Source: CAYZYO01 sp964482585
GTDB taxonomy: Bacteria; Bacillota; Syntrophomonadia; Syntrophomonadales; Syntrophomonadaceae
Assembly (NCBI GenBank): GCA_964482585.1
Contig: CAYZYO010000007.1
Span: 1-30,009, forward strand
DNA: 30,009 nucleotides
Reading direction: 5' to 3'
Notes under the pieces: model-generated
The model's input: only the letters and a program-made list of their open reading frames with translations
The model's database searches: none
What the model was told of the DNA's origin: nothing
In this document: one piece after another, positions 7,233 through 14,340 of the stretch
How the letters are laid out: the number at the start of each line of letters is the position of its first letter
Numbering within the stretch: position 1 is the stretch's first letter
Translations under genes and position numbers: made by a program

Positions 7233-7949
7233 CTACAATTCTCCTTTTCCTAACCGGTATTCGGCTTCTGATAATCTTATGTATAGTGGACGAAGTTTAA
7301 AAACATCTTCAAACTCTCTATGTTTAGCTTTTTCTATGGCCAGATTTCCCAGTGCAGAAGCTCTAGGTAACATCAGATGCATAGGTACAGGCACCCGTTT
7401 ACTGCCTAAAGCCTGTTGAAAGTAATCTTTATAAGGATAATAACCATCCCCTAATAAAACAACCCGTTCTTTATTGTTAATCATCATCGAGTTTAATATC
7501 GAGGTGATAAGTTCTTCAGGTGTACAAGCCATCAATTCACTCAGCGGTTGCGGATAATCACCCATTACATCGTAAAGAGCAGTGTAAACCTCCTGCTTCC
7601 TGGCATCTAAAAGTGGGCAAACCAGCGCTTCACTGCCAATAATATTATGGGCTATTACTTCTAATGTTGATATTCCAATAAGGGGTTTATTGGCTGCCAG
7701 GCTTAAACCTTTTAGGGCAGCCATACCGATCCTTAACCCCGTAAAGGAACCAGGCCCTTTAGTTACAGCCATAAAAGTCAGGTCATCTATCTTACATTCA
7801 CACTCTTTTAAAACCCTGTCAATTACTGGCATTAAAGTTTCCGAATGGGTCTTCTTATAATTTATAAGTTCTTCTTTAATGACTTTATTTTCATCAACCA
7901 GTGCCACACCAGCTGCTGGTGTAGCAGTATCAACTGCCAGTACCAACAA
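7233..7949 (-). CDS. tsaB: tRNA t6A biosynthesis protein TsaB
   Basis: The 238-residue protein is an ASKHA-fold paralogue of TsaD that acts as its partner and scaffold in t6A synthesis and lacks TsaD's active site. Diagnostic are the N-terminal LAVDTATPAAGVAL, the TKGPGSFTGLRIGMA segment near residue 65, and PLLDARKQEVY. The start is TTG 7949, with AAAGGAG about ten bases upstream. The gene overlaps the 3' end of tsaE by 20 bases and abuts rimI, pointing to one coupled transcript. Confidence 0.95.
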   Translation of the reverse strand: MLVLAVDTATPAAGVALVDENKVIKEELINYKKTHSETLMPVIDRVLKECECKIDDLTFMAVTKGPGSFTGLRIGMAALKGLSLAANKPLIGISTLEVIAHNIIGSEALVCPLLDARKQEVYTALYDVMGDYPQPLSELMACTPEELITSILNSMMINNKERVVLLGDGYYPYKDYFQQALGSKRVPVPMHLMLPRASALGNLAIEKAKHREFEDVFKLRPLYIRLSEAEYRLGKGEL

Positions 7950-8412
7950 TTTTTCCCAACTCCTTTATTTTTTGCAGATAATGTTCTCCCTGGGCAGATA
8001 TCCTCACCAGTCGTTCTCGTTGGTAGTCATCATCAATTAAATATATATGTATTATTAACGCTTCTTCAGGTAAAACATTTTCTCCACTTTCAGGCCATTC
8101 TATTATACTTATTCCATTCCTGCCAATATAGTCATTTAGCCCTAAATCAAATATATCATTACTGCTTAAACGATAAAAATCCAAATGGTAGACAACTGGA
8201 TTCGATTGGTAAATATTCATGATAGTAAAAGTAGGACTGTTAACTCGTCCCTGATAACCTAGACCTCTAACTATACCCCGGGCAAGAGTGGTTTTGCCAA
8301 CTCCCAGGTCACCTATAAGATAAACTGAATCCTTTTCCTCTAAGACCCTGGCAACCGCTTTTCCCAATTCCTGCATTTGAACCTCATTATTTGTTATTAT
8401 TTCCAAACTCAT
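7930..8412 (-). CDS. tsaE: tRNA t6A biosynthesis ATPase TsaE
   Basis: The 160-residue P-loop ATPase drives turnover of the TsaBD complex. The Walker A motif reads GDLGVGKTTLARG around residue 34. NSPTFTIMNIYQ, YHLDFYRL and IEWPESGENVLPE follow in the order typical of TsaE (YjeE/YdiB). ATG 8412 has AAGGTGG upstream at short spacing. Its end overlaps the TTG start of tsaB. A 77-base gap separates it from the DNA glycosylase gene upstream, with no clear terminator, so read-through is possible. Confidence 0.95.
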   Translation of the reverse strand: MSLEIITNNEVQMQELGKAVARVLEEKDSVYLIGDLGVGKTTLARGIVRGLGYQGRVNSPTFTIMNIYQSNPVVYHLDFYRLSSNDIFDLGLNDYIGRNGISIIEWPESGENVLPEEALIIHIYLIDDDYQRERLVRISAQGEHYLQKIKELGKIVGTGS

Positions 8413-8489
8413 CCCACCTTATTGGCTGCCTTTAATAGCATGCCTTACTATCTTGTTTTAATATATCTAAAACTCTCTTTCAGTTTGAT

Positions 8490-9182
8490 CTATTTACTAT
8501 TTTTCACTTTATAGTATTTATCTCTAATAGACTTGAAATCTTCCCATGTTGGCCGCTTATATCCTTCATTCCTTAATAGTGCAGCCGGATGATAGGTGGC
8601 AATAATGCTTATACCCCTTCTTGTAAACCAATTGCCTCTTATCTTAGAAATTCTGGCTTTAGAATCAATTATAACCTGGCTGGCCATAGCACCTAGACAG
8701 ACTATAATCTCAGGTCTAATTATCCTGATCTGGGCTTCCAGGTAGTTTCTGCATTCTTTCACTTCATCAGGATTAGGTAATCTATTCCCTGGGGGCCGGC
8801 ATTTTACTACATTACTTATGTATACTTCCCTGCGCGGTAGATCTGATGCCTTAAGGATCTTATCTAATAATTGTCCTGCCCTCCCCACAAAGGGCTTTCC
8901 CTGGATGTCTTCATCTCTTCCGGGACCTTCCCCAATAAACATTATTTTGCTGTTCTTATTTCCCTCGCCAAAAATCACCTGTTTACAAGTATCCCGCAGG
9001 CAGCATCTATGACATTTAACCGCTATCTCTTTTAATTCATCATAACTTAATATATTTAAATAAGCCTCTTCAGCCTTTACTCCGGGTATAAACGGTATAT
9101 ACTCGTTCGCTGCTACTTCAATATAATTTCCTTTTTCATGTGGCAATATTTTACTAAATAAATCCGGTTGTTCAGTAGACAT
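8490..9182 (-). CDS. family 4 uracil-DNA glycosylase (4Fe-4S)
   Basis: The 230-residue protein removes uracil from DNA in base-excision repair. Motif A GEGPGRDED (84-92) and the later HPAALLRN (198-205) are those of the iron-sulfur family 4 enzymes rather than Ung. Four Cys suited to hold the cluster are visible: C57/C60 early, then C128 and C144 with the usual 16-residue spacing. About 40 extra residues precede the conserved domain. ATG 9182 has GGAGGGG seven bases upstream. It transcribes toward tsaE. Confidence 0.93.
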   Translation of the reverse strand: MSTEQPDLFSKILPHEKGNYIEVAANEYIPFIPGVKAEEAYLNILSYDELKEIAVKCHRCCLRDTCKQVIFGEGNKNSKIMFIGEGPGRDEDIQGKPFVGRAGQLLDKILKASDLPRREVYISNVVKCRPPGNRLPNPDEVKECRNYLEAQIRIIRPEIIVCLGAMASQVIIDSKARISKIRGNWFTRRGISIIATYHPAALLRNEGYKRPTWEDFKSIRDKYYKVKNSK

Positions 9183-9268
9183 TCTATCCCCTCCAACTAT
9201 ATCCTAAACCGGTAATATTGATTTTACTCCGCGATTATAATGATTTACCGGTCTTTCCTTACAGATTT

Positions 9269-9290
9269 ATACCGCCTTTGCAGGCGGTAT
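9269..9290 (+). other. strong hairpin, possible terminator
   Basis: ATACCGCC pairs with GGCGGTAT around TTTGCA and is followed on plus by TAATTATTATTATATC. The tail is T-rich but broken, and no plus-strand gene ends nearby, so a terminator role is uncertain. Confidence 0.45.
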
Positions 9291-9445
9291 TAATTATTAT
9301 TATATCTTAAAGGAATATTTTTTTCGAATTTTCTCAATATAAAGATTTTAATTAGTAAGAAAATAAATGCTTAATGCAATCACCTTACTTAGATAATCTG
9401 GCCACGCACTGGTTTGGGAAAAACCGCAGCAACCGGTTAGAACCG

Positions 9446-9471
9446 TAGCGGCGACTGAAGTCGCCTCTACG
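9446..9471. repeat. palindrome plus CTCTACGGG repeat, copy 2
   Basis: GGCGACT-GA-AGTCGCC is followed by TCTACGGG. It is related to 6676-6701, with compensating changes in the two arms. Confidence 0.7.
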
Positions 9472-9560
9472 GGATAAGATACGGTACAATATAAGAATTA
9501 AGAATTCACTGTAGAATTAAGGTAAAACATTATAAATTGTTTCAGATGCAAAACAAAAAC

Positions 9561-9592
9561 ATCTGCGTAAATCTGTGTTCATCTGTGGTTAA
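9561..9592 (-). repeat. ATCTGTGGTTAA-family interspersed repeat, copy 2
   Basis: The repeat contains ATCTGTGTTCATCTGTGGTTAA plus a degenerate ATCTGCGTAA unit before it, suggesting an internal tandem unit of about 11 bases. It is in reverse orientation to copy 1 at 4000-4025. Confidence 0.7.
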
Positions 9593-9682
9593 TCACCTCT
9601 TTGTTTTCATAAGTGGTTGTGTCCTCCGGGTATGGGAGGGGGGCAAAATTTACCATATGCTTGATTTAACATTAGCTCACGT

Positions 9683-11026
9683 CTACTTTTTTGCTAAGAG
9701 GTTATACAGATCATCAAATCCAGTCCCTATTCTCCAAAATGATATACCTTTGAGCTTATTTTTTTCTACAACATTCAGTTTTTGGTCCAGGCTCCTTTCG
9801 TTTTCAAGCCATATTTCGTGAACAATATTATGATTATCGGTATAGGTATAATAAGGACTCATGCTTTTTTCATCAAAATGACTATATACCATATATTTTC
9901 TCTTAATCTCTTCCAGTTTTTTAGCGGTAACTGTTGTGGTCCCTGCATCTGACCAATTATAACCATAGGTAGGTATCCCCAGCAGAATCTTTTCCTGGTC
10001 AATATTTTTTTTCATATAGGTTACAACATCTTCCACCCACCAAACAGGAGCTATGGGGCCGGGAGGACTGTTCTTATAACTGTAATCATATGCCATTACT
10101 ACTACAAGATCAGCTATTTCCCCAATCTGGTCATACTGGTAAGCAGTTGCCCATCTTTCCTTCCCGGTTCGAGCAAAAACTGCAACCGATAGAGTTTTTT
10201 CAGTGCCCAGTGAAGTTTTCAGTTCCTGCAGAAAAGTGGTGAAAAGCGTTCCATCCTCGGGATCCATCAACTCAAAATCTATGTTGACCCCATCATAATT
10301 ATTGGTCTTGATTTCTTCTAACAGGTTACCTATAAGTCTAGCACGATTTTCCTTGCTTGCCAGCAGCTGGTGAAGAACCTCTTTCCCCATCAAAACCACA
10401 CTGGCATGGGTCTTAACTCCATTAGCCCGGGCTAACGTTAATACCTCATTATATTGGTCTTTATATTCGTAGTAGAGCTCACCTCTACCATTAGTTGCAA
10501 ACCACCTGAAGGCCACATCACTAAGCAAGTGTATGTTTTCAGTGAATTCTTCTATCGGGGTATAGTAGTAATAAGCAAAAACCGTAGAAATAGAATTAAG
10601 ACTTATATGTACTTCCTGGTTTTGGCTGTTCCAACTGACTTTGCAACCTAGTTTTTCTGCCAAAAACCTCAGCGGTATGTATGTTCGATCATTATATATA
10701 TAGGCCGCAGTGTCCAGGTAGTATTGATCCCCGTTTACCATAGCGGTTCTACTGCCTACAGAGAATTCTATGTAATGTCCCAGGCAGTTTAATGCGGCTT
10801 TACGCAGGTTGCCATCCCAATACACTTCGCCACCAAAAGCTTTATCTTCTGTTATACAACGTACCGGAACCATGACCCGGTTATTTACCATCTGGCAGGG
10901 AGAATTAAACTGGCATTCCCTTCCATTAATAATGACTTTAGGATTAGTCCCGGCAGCTGACGAATAAGCAATCAATCCAACAGACATAATAACAAAAAGA
11001 ATAAATATACTGTATTTTCTTTTCAA
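9683..11026 (-). CDS. secreted GH18 glycoside hydrolase with copper-amine-oxidase-N-like domains
   Basis: The 447-residue protein has a signal peptide (about residues 1-25, KRKYSIFILFVIMSVGLIAY). A stalk of copper-amine-oxidase-N-like repeats follows (about 30-145; VIING, MVPVR, YIPLRFLAEKLGCKVSW). The rest is a GH18 TIM barrel. The catalytic signature YDGVNIDFE at 244-252 is complete, with Glu252 as the acid. MAYDYSYKNSPPGP and GIPTYGYNW follow as in YaaH/YdhD-like enzymes that cut peptidoglycan glycan strands during spore germination. The substrate is thus likely cortex or wall glycan, by family only. The start is TTG 11026, with GGAGG seven bases upstream. It appears to be a single-gene transcript between two repeat-bearing spacers. 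Confidence 0.9.
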   Translation of the reverse strand: MKRKYSIFILFVIMSVGLIAYSSAAGTNPKVIINGRECQFNSPCQMVNNRVMVPVRCITEDKAFGGEVYWDGNLRKAALNCLGHYIEFSVGSRTAMVNGDQYYLDTAAYIYNDRTYIPLRFLAEKLGCKVSWNSQNQEVHISLNSISTVFAYYYYTPIEEFTENIHLLSDVAFRWFATNGRGELYYEYKDQYNEVLTLARANGVKTHASVVLMGKEVLHQLLASKENRARLIGNLLEEIKTNNYDGVNIDFELMDPEDGTLFTTFLQELKTSLGTEKTLSVAVFARTGKERWATAYQYDQIGEIADLVVVMAYDYSYKNSPPGPIAPVWWVEDVVTYMKKNIDQEKILLGIPTYGYNWSDAGTTTVTAKKLEEIKRKYMVYSHFDEKSMSPYYTYTDNHNIVHEIWLENERSLDQKLNVVEKNKLKGISFWRIGTGFDDLYNLLAKK

Positions 11027-11380
11027 TCCAAAACCTCCAGATAATTAATTATTTTCTTTTATTTAGAATTTCAATAAGGCAATAAAAAGTCCTTGAAGTA
11101 AATATTGGCAATCAAAAAGGGTTTTGCCACCTTTTCATTGTTGCGTGCTTTTACTGTCATTGCTTGCCATGAATGTTTCGAAATTCAAAGCTTTGCAGGG
11201 ACAACTTTAAATTATGCGATATGACTAAAAATTGGGGGGTATACTAACCGATTGTGCTAAAATAAATCCCCAGTTAATAGAACTTTTATATCTGTGCCTA
11301 ATCCGTGTGTATCTGTGGTTAATAAAAAACTTCCTCACATACAGTAGAAGAGAATTCATTTGCCGGTTCTCTTTGAGGTT
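11027..11380. other. 354-base spacer between GH18 gene and KaiC-like operon
   Basis: It holds the third ATCTGTGGTTAA repeat (11291-11322). On the minus strand just after the operon end there is an AGAGAA/TTCTCT hairpin followed by GAAGTTTTTTATT, which may serve as a weak terminator. No supported gene is seen. Confidence 0.5.
11291..11322 (-). repeat. ATCTGTGGTTAA-family interspersed repeat, copy 3
   Basis: TCTGTGCCTAATCCGTGTGT leads into ATCTGTGGTTAA, in the same orientation as copy 2. It again shows three diverged units of about ten bases. Confidence 0.7.
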
Positions 11381-12322
11381 TTATGAACAGGCCTTAGTGG
11401 CAGGTAACTGTAGACGTGCATCAATGGTAGTATTGTTTACTAATTTCACATCAAATTTACCATTATTGTTTTCGATAAGCTTAATAATCGGTCTTAGTTT
11501 CTTAGAATCCAGGCCAATATTGGTCCATCCGGATTTGGCACTGCTCTTGAAATGAAAATCTAAATATCGAAGGTTTTCATATGATTCAGTGTGGATAATA
11601 ATGTGCTGGTTTTTTTCCACCAGTGACACAAAATAGTTTAGCAGGTTGGTAATAATTGTAGACATCGGTTTTTTCCTAACATTAATTAATAGATTATCAA
11701 AGGTATCTAATACACATATTAATCCACAGGCCCTGTGCTTATAGCGGAACCAACGCTCAATTTCTCTGGAAATGTCTCGATAGGTACTAAAATCGTCAAG
11801 GCTGGTATCTACTGAAAAATTTCCAGCCAGTTTAGCTATCTTATCCAGCTCTTCTGACATTAAATTAATATATTCTTTATTTATTTGTTCTTCAATTTTA
11901 ATGAGTTGGCAAAACCCTTTTGCAATCGTTAAAGGGTTGCGGATTTCAACCAAAAATCCTACGGCCATTTGACCCATGATAGCTAGTTTTTCAGCCTTCA
12001 GAATAGTTTCTTCTAATTGAGAAGTCCCGGTTTCATCTTGAAGTATTACCATCACTTGATATGGAAACGTTTTTATTATCTCTGTTTTTGCTCTCCAGGT
12101 ATGTAATCCTTTGCCGGAATATATTTTTATGATTTTCTCCAATTCCAAATGCTTTTGCAGGGTCATCAATACAAATCGTTTAATCACTTTCATCAAGTAT
12201 TCTTGCCTGAGATCTTGCTTCAAAAACAAATCCCCAGGTTTATTTATGTAGGTTATATCTAATTCTTCATTAAATACCATTATTCCCAGGGGAAGTTTAT
12301 CCAATATACAGTTAGTTTGCAT
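11381..12322 (-). CDS. PAS/histidine-kinase-like protein lacking the phospho-acceptor His (pseudokinase)
   Basis: The 313-residue soluble protein has a PAS-like N-terminal region (LPLGIMVFNEELDITYIN, 10-27; ending VMVILQDETG at about 99), a HisKA-like helix pair, and a degraded ATPase region. The HisKA segment reads KLAIMGQMAVGFLVEIRNPLT, where active kinases have a His before EIRNP. Here it is Val125 (codon GTT). The ATPase part retains NLLNYF (226-231) and IIKLIENNNGKF near the end but shows no DxGxG nucleotide loop. It is therefore probably neither an autokinase nor a phosphotransfer protein, and may act as a dimeric sensor or scaffold. It is the last gene of the KaiC-like operon, 19 bases after the winged-helix gene, with AAAGGAG before its ATG. 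The degradation is confined to catalytic sites while the frame is intact, which argues against a dead gene. Confidence 0.82.
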   Translation of the reverse strand: MQTNCILDKLPLGIMVFNEELDITYINKPGDLFLKQDLRQEYLMKVIKRFVLMTLQKHLELEKIIKIYSGKGLHTWRAKTEIIKTFPYQVMVILQDETGTSQLEETILKAEKLAIMGQMAVGFLVEIRNPLTIAKGFCQLIKIEEQINKEYINLMSEELDKIAKLAGNFSVDTSLDDFSTYRDISREIERWFRYKHRACGLICVLDTFDNLLINVRKKPMSTIITNLLNYFVSLVEKNQHIIIHTESYENLRYLDFHFKSSAKSGWTNIGLDSKKLRPIIKLIENNNGKFDVKLVNNTTIDARLQLPATKACS

Positions 12323-12341
12323 GTTATTCTCCTTTTAAGTG

Positions 12342-12602
12342 CTAACCAACATATTCGGCCAGGGTTGAATATGATATTCTTAAACGATATATAGCATAAC
12401 CGTTACTTCCATATCGCTCTAAAATATTAAGGTTGACCAGTTCATCCATGATCTCCTTAACCAGTTCCACATCTAAAAATAACCGGTTAGAAAACCCTTC
12501 TAATGTGTCCCTGGTATGTGGATTGGATTGAAAAAATGATAAAATCTCAATTTTTGCCATAGCAAATTGTATACTCTGATTATTATTTATTACTTGGTCC
12601 AT
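12342..12602 (-). CDS. small winged-helix protein, putative DNA-binding
   Basis: The 86-residue protein has the pattern of a lone winged helix. A helix (AKIEILSFFQSNP) is followed by a HTH-like DTLEGFSNRLFLDVELVKEIMDELVNLNIL, in which VELVKEIMDELV would be the recognition helix. A wing, RYGSNGYAIYRL, then follows. No effector domain is present. It lies between the V4R sensor and the pseudokinase in a tight five-gene operon, with AGGGAG 12 bases before ATG 12602. Its likely role is the transcription-facing output of that system or a protein adaptor; this is inference from fold and context. Confidence 0.72.
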   Translation of the reverse strand: MDQVINNNQSIQFAMAKIEILSFFQSNPHTRDTLEGFSNRLFLDVELVKEIMDELVNLNILERYGSNGYAIYRLRISYSTLAEYVG

Positions 12603-12623
12603 CAGTCTGCAGTACTCCCTCTT

Positions 12624-13610
12624 TTATTTAGCATTATTTCTGCTTAAAAGGATAAATTCACAAAAATCATTATTCAAGGCTTCGCATTGCATTTCTTCAC
12701 AGACTATTTCTTCACCCCATGCCTTGGTGAAATATGCAGCCAATCTACCCCGAGCAGAATAACAGGAAACTTTAGGAGAGTTAAATAGCTTTTGTTCAAC
12801 AAATAATTCTGCCATAAAAGAGCCATACCCTCTTATTTTAGCCCTTTTATTAACCGCATCAAACTCTATTATTTCATAGCGTATGTTACCTATTCTATTG
12901 GTGGCCCTTAAAAGATGCTCTATTATTTCCCTGGAATCTGAAAAGTATGAACTTACTCTATCATATTCAATTGCACTTGAGTAATAAGCTGATTCATATA
13001 AGACTTGACCTAAAAGGTGAGGTGCATAATCATGTATTGTCTTCAATAACAACCCATAGGCATTAACCGAAATAACAACAACACGATCTCCCGCCATTTT
13101 AATCTTATCTCCGTCTTTTATCAACATTTCCGTTATTATCTCATCAGGATAAATGGTCCCATAACACCAATTATTATCAGATATTTCTTCAATCTTCAGT
13201 TGATACTGCTTGCCTGTAAAACGCGATGCAATATACCTGCAGCTAAGCATACGAGGACAGGAAAAAATCATATTTTCTTCTCTGGCCTTGGTACAATAAT
13301 CATAATAGCTGCAGTTTGATTTATATACTTTTATTCTTACCTGGTCACCGTCTTCAGAAAAGATATAATCTTGTTCATCTAAAAACCCCTGACTCCCCAT
13401 AAGTTTAATCCAGCTCCGGCAATAATCAACAGCCCCATCAGATTCAGGAGAAAAACCTTGCTGGTACTCATGGAATATCCTTTCGGTTAAATATTCGATA
13501 GCCATTTCTAAATGCTGTTTACCCGCCATGGGAATAATATCTGCCAGGTGGCTAACGCCCAGAAAAAGATTGTTTATAGTTTTATACATAAAAGTAACCT
13601 TGTTCTCCAT
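12624..13610 (-). CDS. V4R-domain (4-vinyl-reductase-like) sensor with N-terminal Cys-rich domain
   Basis: The 328-residue protein's C-terminal 70-80 residues match V4R: GYGSFMAELF, SPKVSCYSARGRLAAYF, EEMQCEALNNDFCEF. V4R domains bind small hydrophobic ligands or sit in sensors and tetrapyrrole/photosynthesis proteins. The N-terminal half has a Cys set (C100, C106, C118, C124, with C64 and C149 nearby) that could hold zinc, iron-sulfur or heme; no established domain is recognised there. The start is ATG 13610, preceded by GGGAGG at six bases. A longer reading from 13631 would overlap the upstream ATPase gene and contain that ribosome-binding site. The gap to the upstream gene is 11 bases. It is the probable signal input of the KaiC-like operon. 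Confidence 0.82.
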   Translation of the reverse strand: MENKVTFMYKTINNLFLGVSHLADIIPMAGKQHLEMAIEYLTERIFHEYQQGFSPESDGAVDYCRSWIKLMGSQGFLDEQDYIFSEDGDQVRIKVYKSNCSYYDYCTKAREENMIFSCPRMLSCRYIASRFTGKQYQLKIEEISDNNWCYGTIYPDEIITEMLIKDGDKIKMAGDRVVVISVNAYGLLLKTIHDYAPHLLGQVLYESAYYSSAIEYDRVSSYFSDSREIIEHLLRATNRIGNIRYEIIEFDAVNKRAKIRGYGSFMAELFVEQKLFNSPKVSCYSARGRLAAYFTKAWGEEIVCEEMQCEALNNDFCEFILLSRNNAK

Positions 13611-13621
13611 AATAATCCTCC

Positions 13622-14338
13622 CTACTCCCATATGTTTTGCATTATAATAAGCCCTATTTTAGAATCGATAGTATAATAATGCTGTGAAGAATCAAACTTA
13701 CCACTCTTCATTTTTCCCAGGTGTATAGCCCTAATCGGTCTTTCTGGAGAACCAGTATAAAACATCTTAATAATAACATCATAAAGATGAGCTGATAGTT
13801 TGAACATTAATTCATCTAAAACCTCATCAACCATCAAATCCATAGTAATTATTTTCATTTTTTTGAGCAGTTTAAGCCGATAACGATGGAATTCAAGTAT
13901 TTCCTGGCTATCGTTTCCTAAGAAAATAGTTGAAAGACTATCTACCACTATCCTGGTGGGATGGTCATTTTTAATAGCACCTATAACTTCTTTCTCCAGG
14001 GCCAGATATTTTTCCAGGCCATCTTCTATGGAAAAGTAGTATTTTTCAGTGGCTTCCAGGCTGTAAGCATCAATAAAAAAAAGGCGACCGGCATTTTCGT
14101 ATGGCAAGGGGTGCAGTCCATACTGCTTTAAATTCTCTCTCATTTCAGCCGGGGGCTCATCAACACATATATAAATACAGTTATCTCCACAGGCTATTGC
14201 TTCTTTTACAAATTGCGCAGCCAGTACTGTCTTGCCCATACCACTATTTCCTTTAATCATTATCTGGGAACCATAAGGTAATCCATCTTTAGTTAAATTG
14301 TCGATTCCTGGTATTCCAAAATACCCGATCTTATTCAA
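13622..14338 (-). CDS. single-domain KaiC-like RecA-superfamily ATPase
   Basis: The 238-residue protein is one RecA/KaiC-fold domain. Walker A GNSGMGKT is at 30-37. A KaiC-type acidic pair is at 60-61 (CVDEPPAEM, where KaiC has Glu-Glu). Walker B RIVVDSLST is at 129-137, and the KaiC-like end LGKMKSGKFDSS follows. The start YFGIPGIDNLTKDGLPYGSQ matches the KaiC-like pattern G(I/V)xGxDxLxxGGxPxG. Such proteins act in archaeal and bacterial signalling, often as oligomeric ATPase switches, and not only in clocks. It follows the two-domain KaiC-like gene with a two-base gap and precedes the V4R gene, so it is coexpressed with both. Confidence 0.88.
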   Translation of the reverse strand: MNKIGYFGIPGIDNLTKDGLPYGSQIMIKGNSGMGKTVLAAQFVKEAIACGDNCIYICVDEPPAEMRENLKQYGLHPLPYENAGRLFFIDAYSLEATEKYYFSIEDGLEKYLALEKEVIGAIKNDHPTRIVVDSLSTIFLGNDSQEILEFHRYRLKLLKKMKIITMDLMVDEVLDELMFKLSAHLYDVIIKMFYTGSPERPIRAIHLGKMKSGKFDSSQHYYTIDSKIGLIIMQNIWE

Positions 14339-14340
14339 GA

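Larger units (their letters stand above)
9183..9682. other. 500-base spacer with hairpin, repeats and ACCGGT sites; no gene found
   Basis: The spacer contains an ACCGGTAA/TTACCGGT inverted pair (9208-9215, 9245-9252) flanking a TATAAT on the minus strand ahead of the glycosylase gene. It also holds a hairpin at 9269-9290, a palindrome repeat at 9446-9471 and an ATCTGTGGTTAA repeat at 9561-9592. Short frames here lack ribosome-binding sites. Confidence 0.6.

Noticed and set aside
9400..9470. tRNA-like sequence (GGTTAGAACC, CCGGTTAGAACCG)
   Set aside because: No cloverleaf, anticodon arm or CCA-side acceptor pairing could be drawn; it is better explained as palindromic repeat sequence.
9537..9821. 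Plus-strand frame running from the spacer into the GH18 gene
   Set aside because: It lacks a ribosome-binding site, includes a repeat, and shadows the real GH18 gene.
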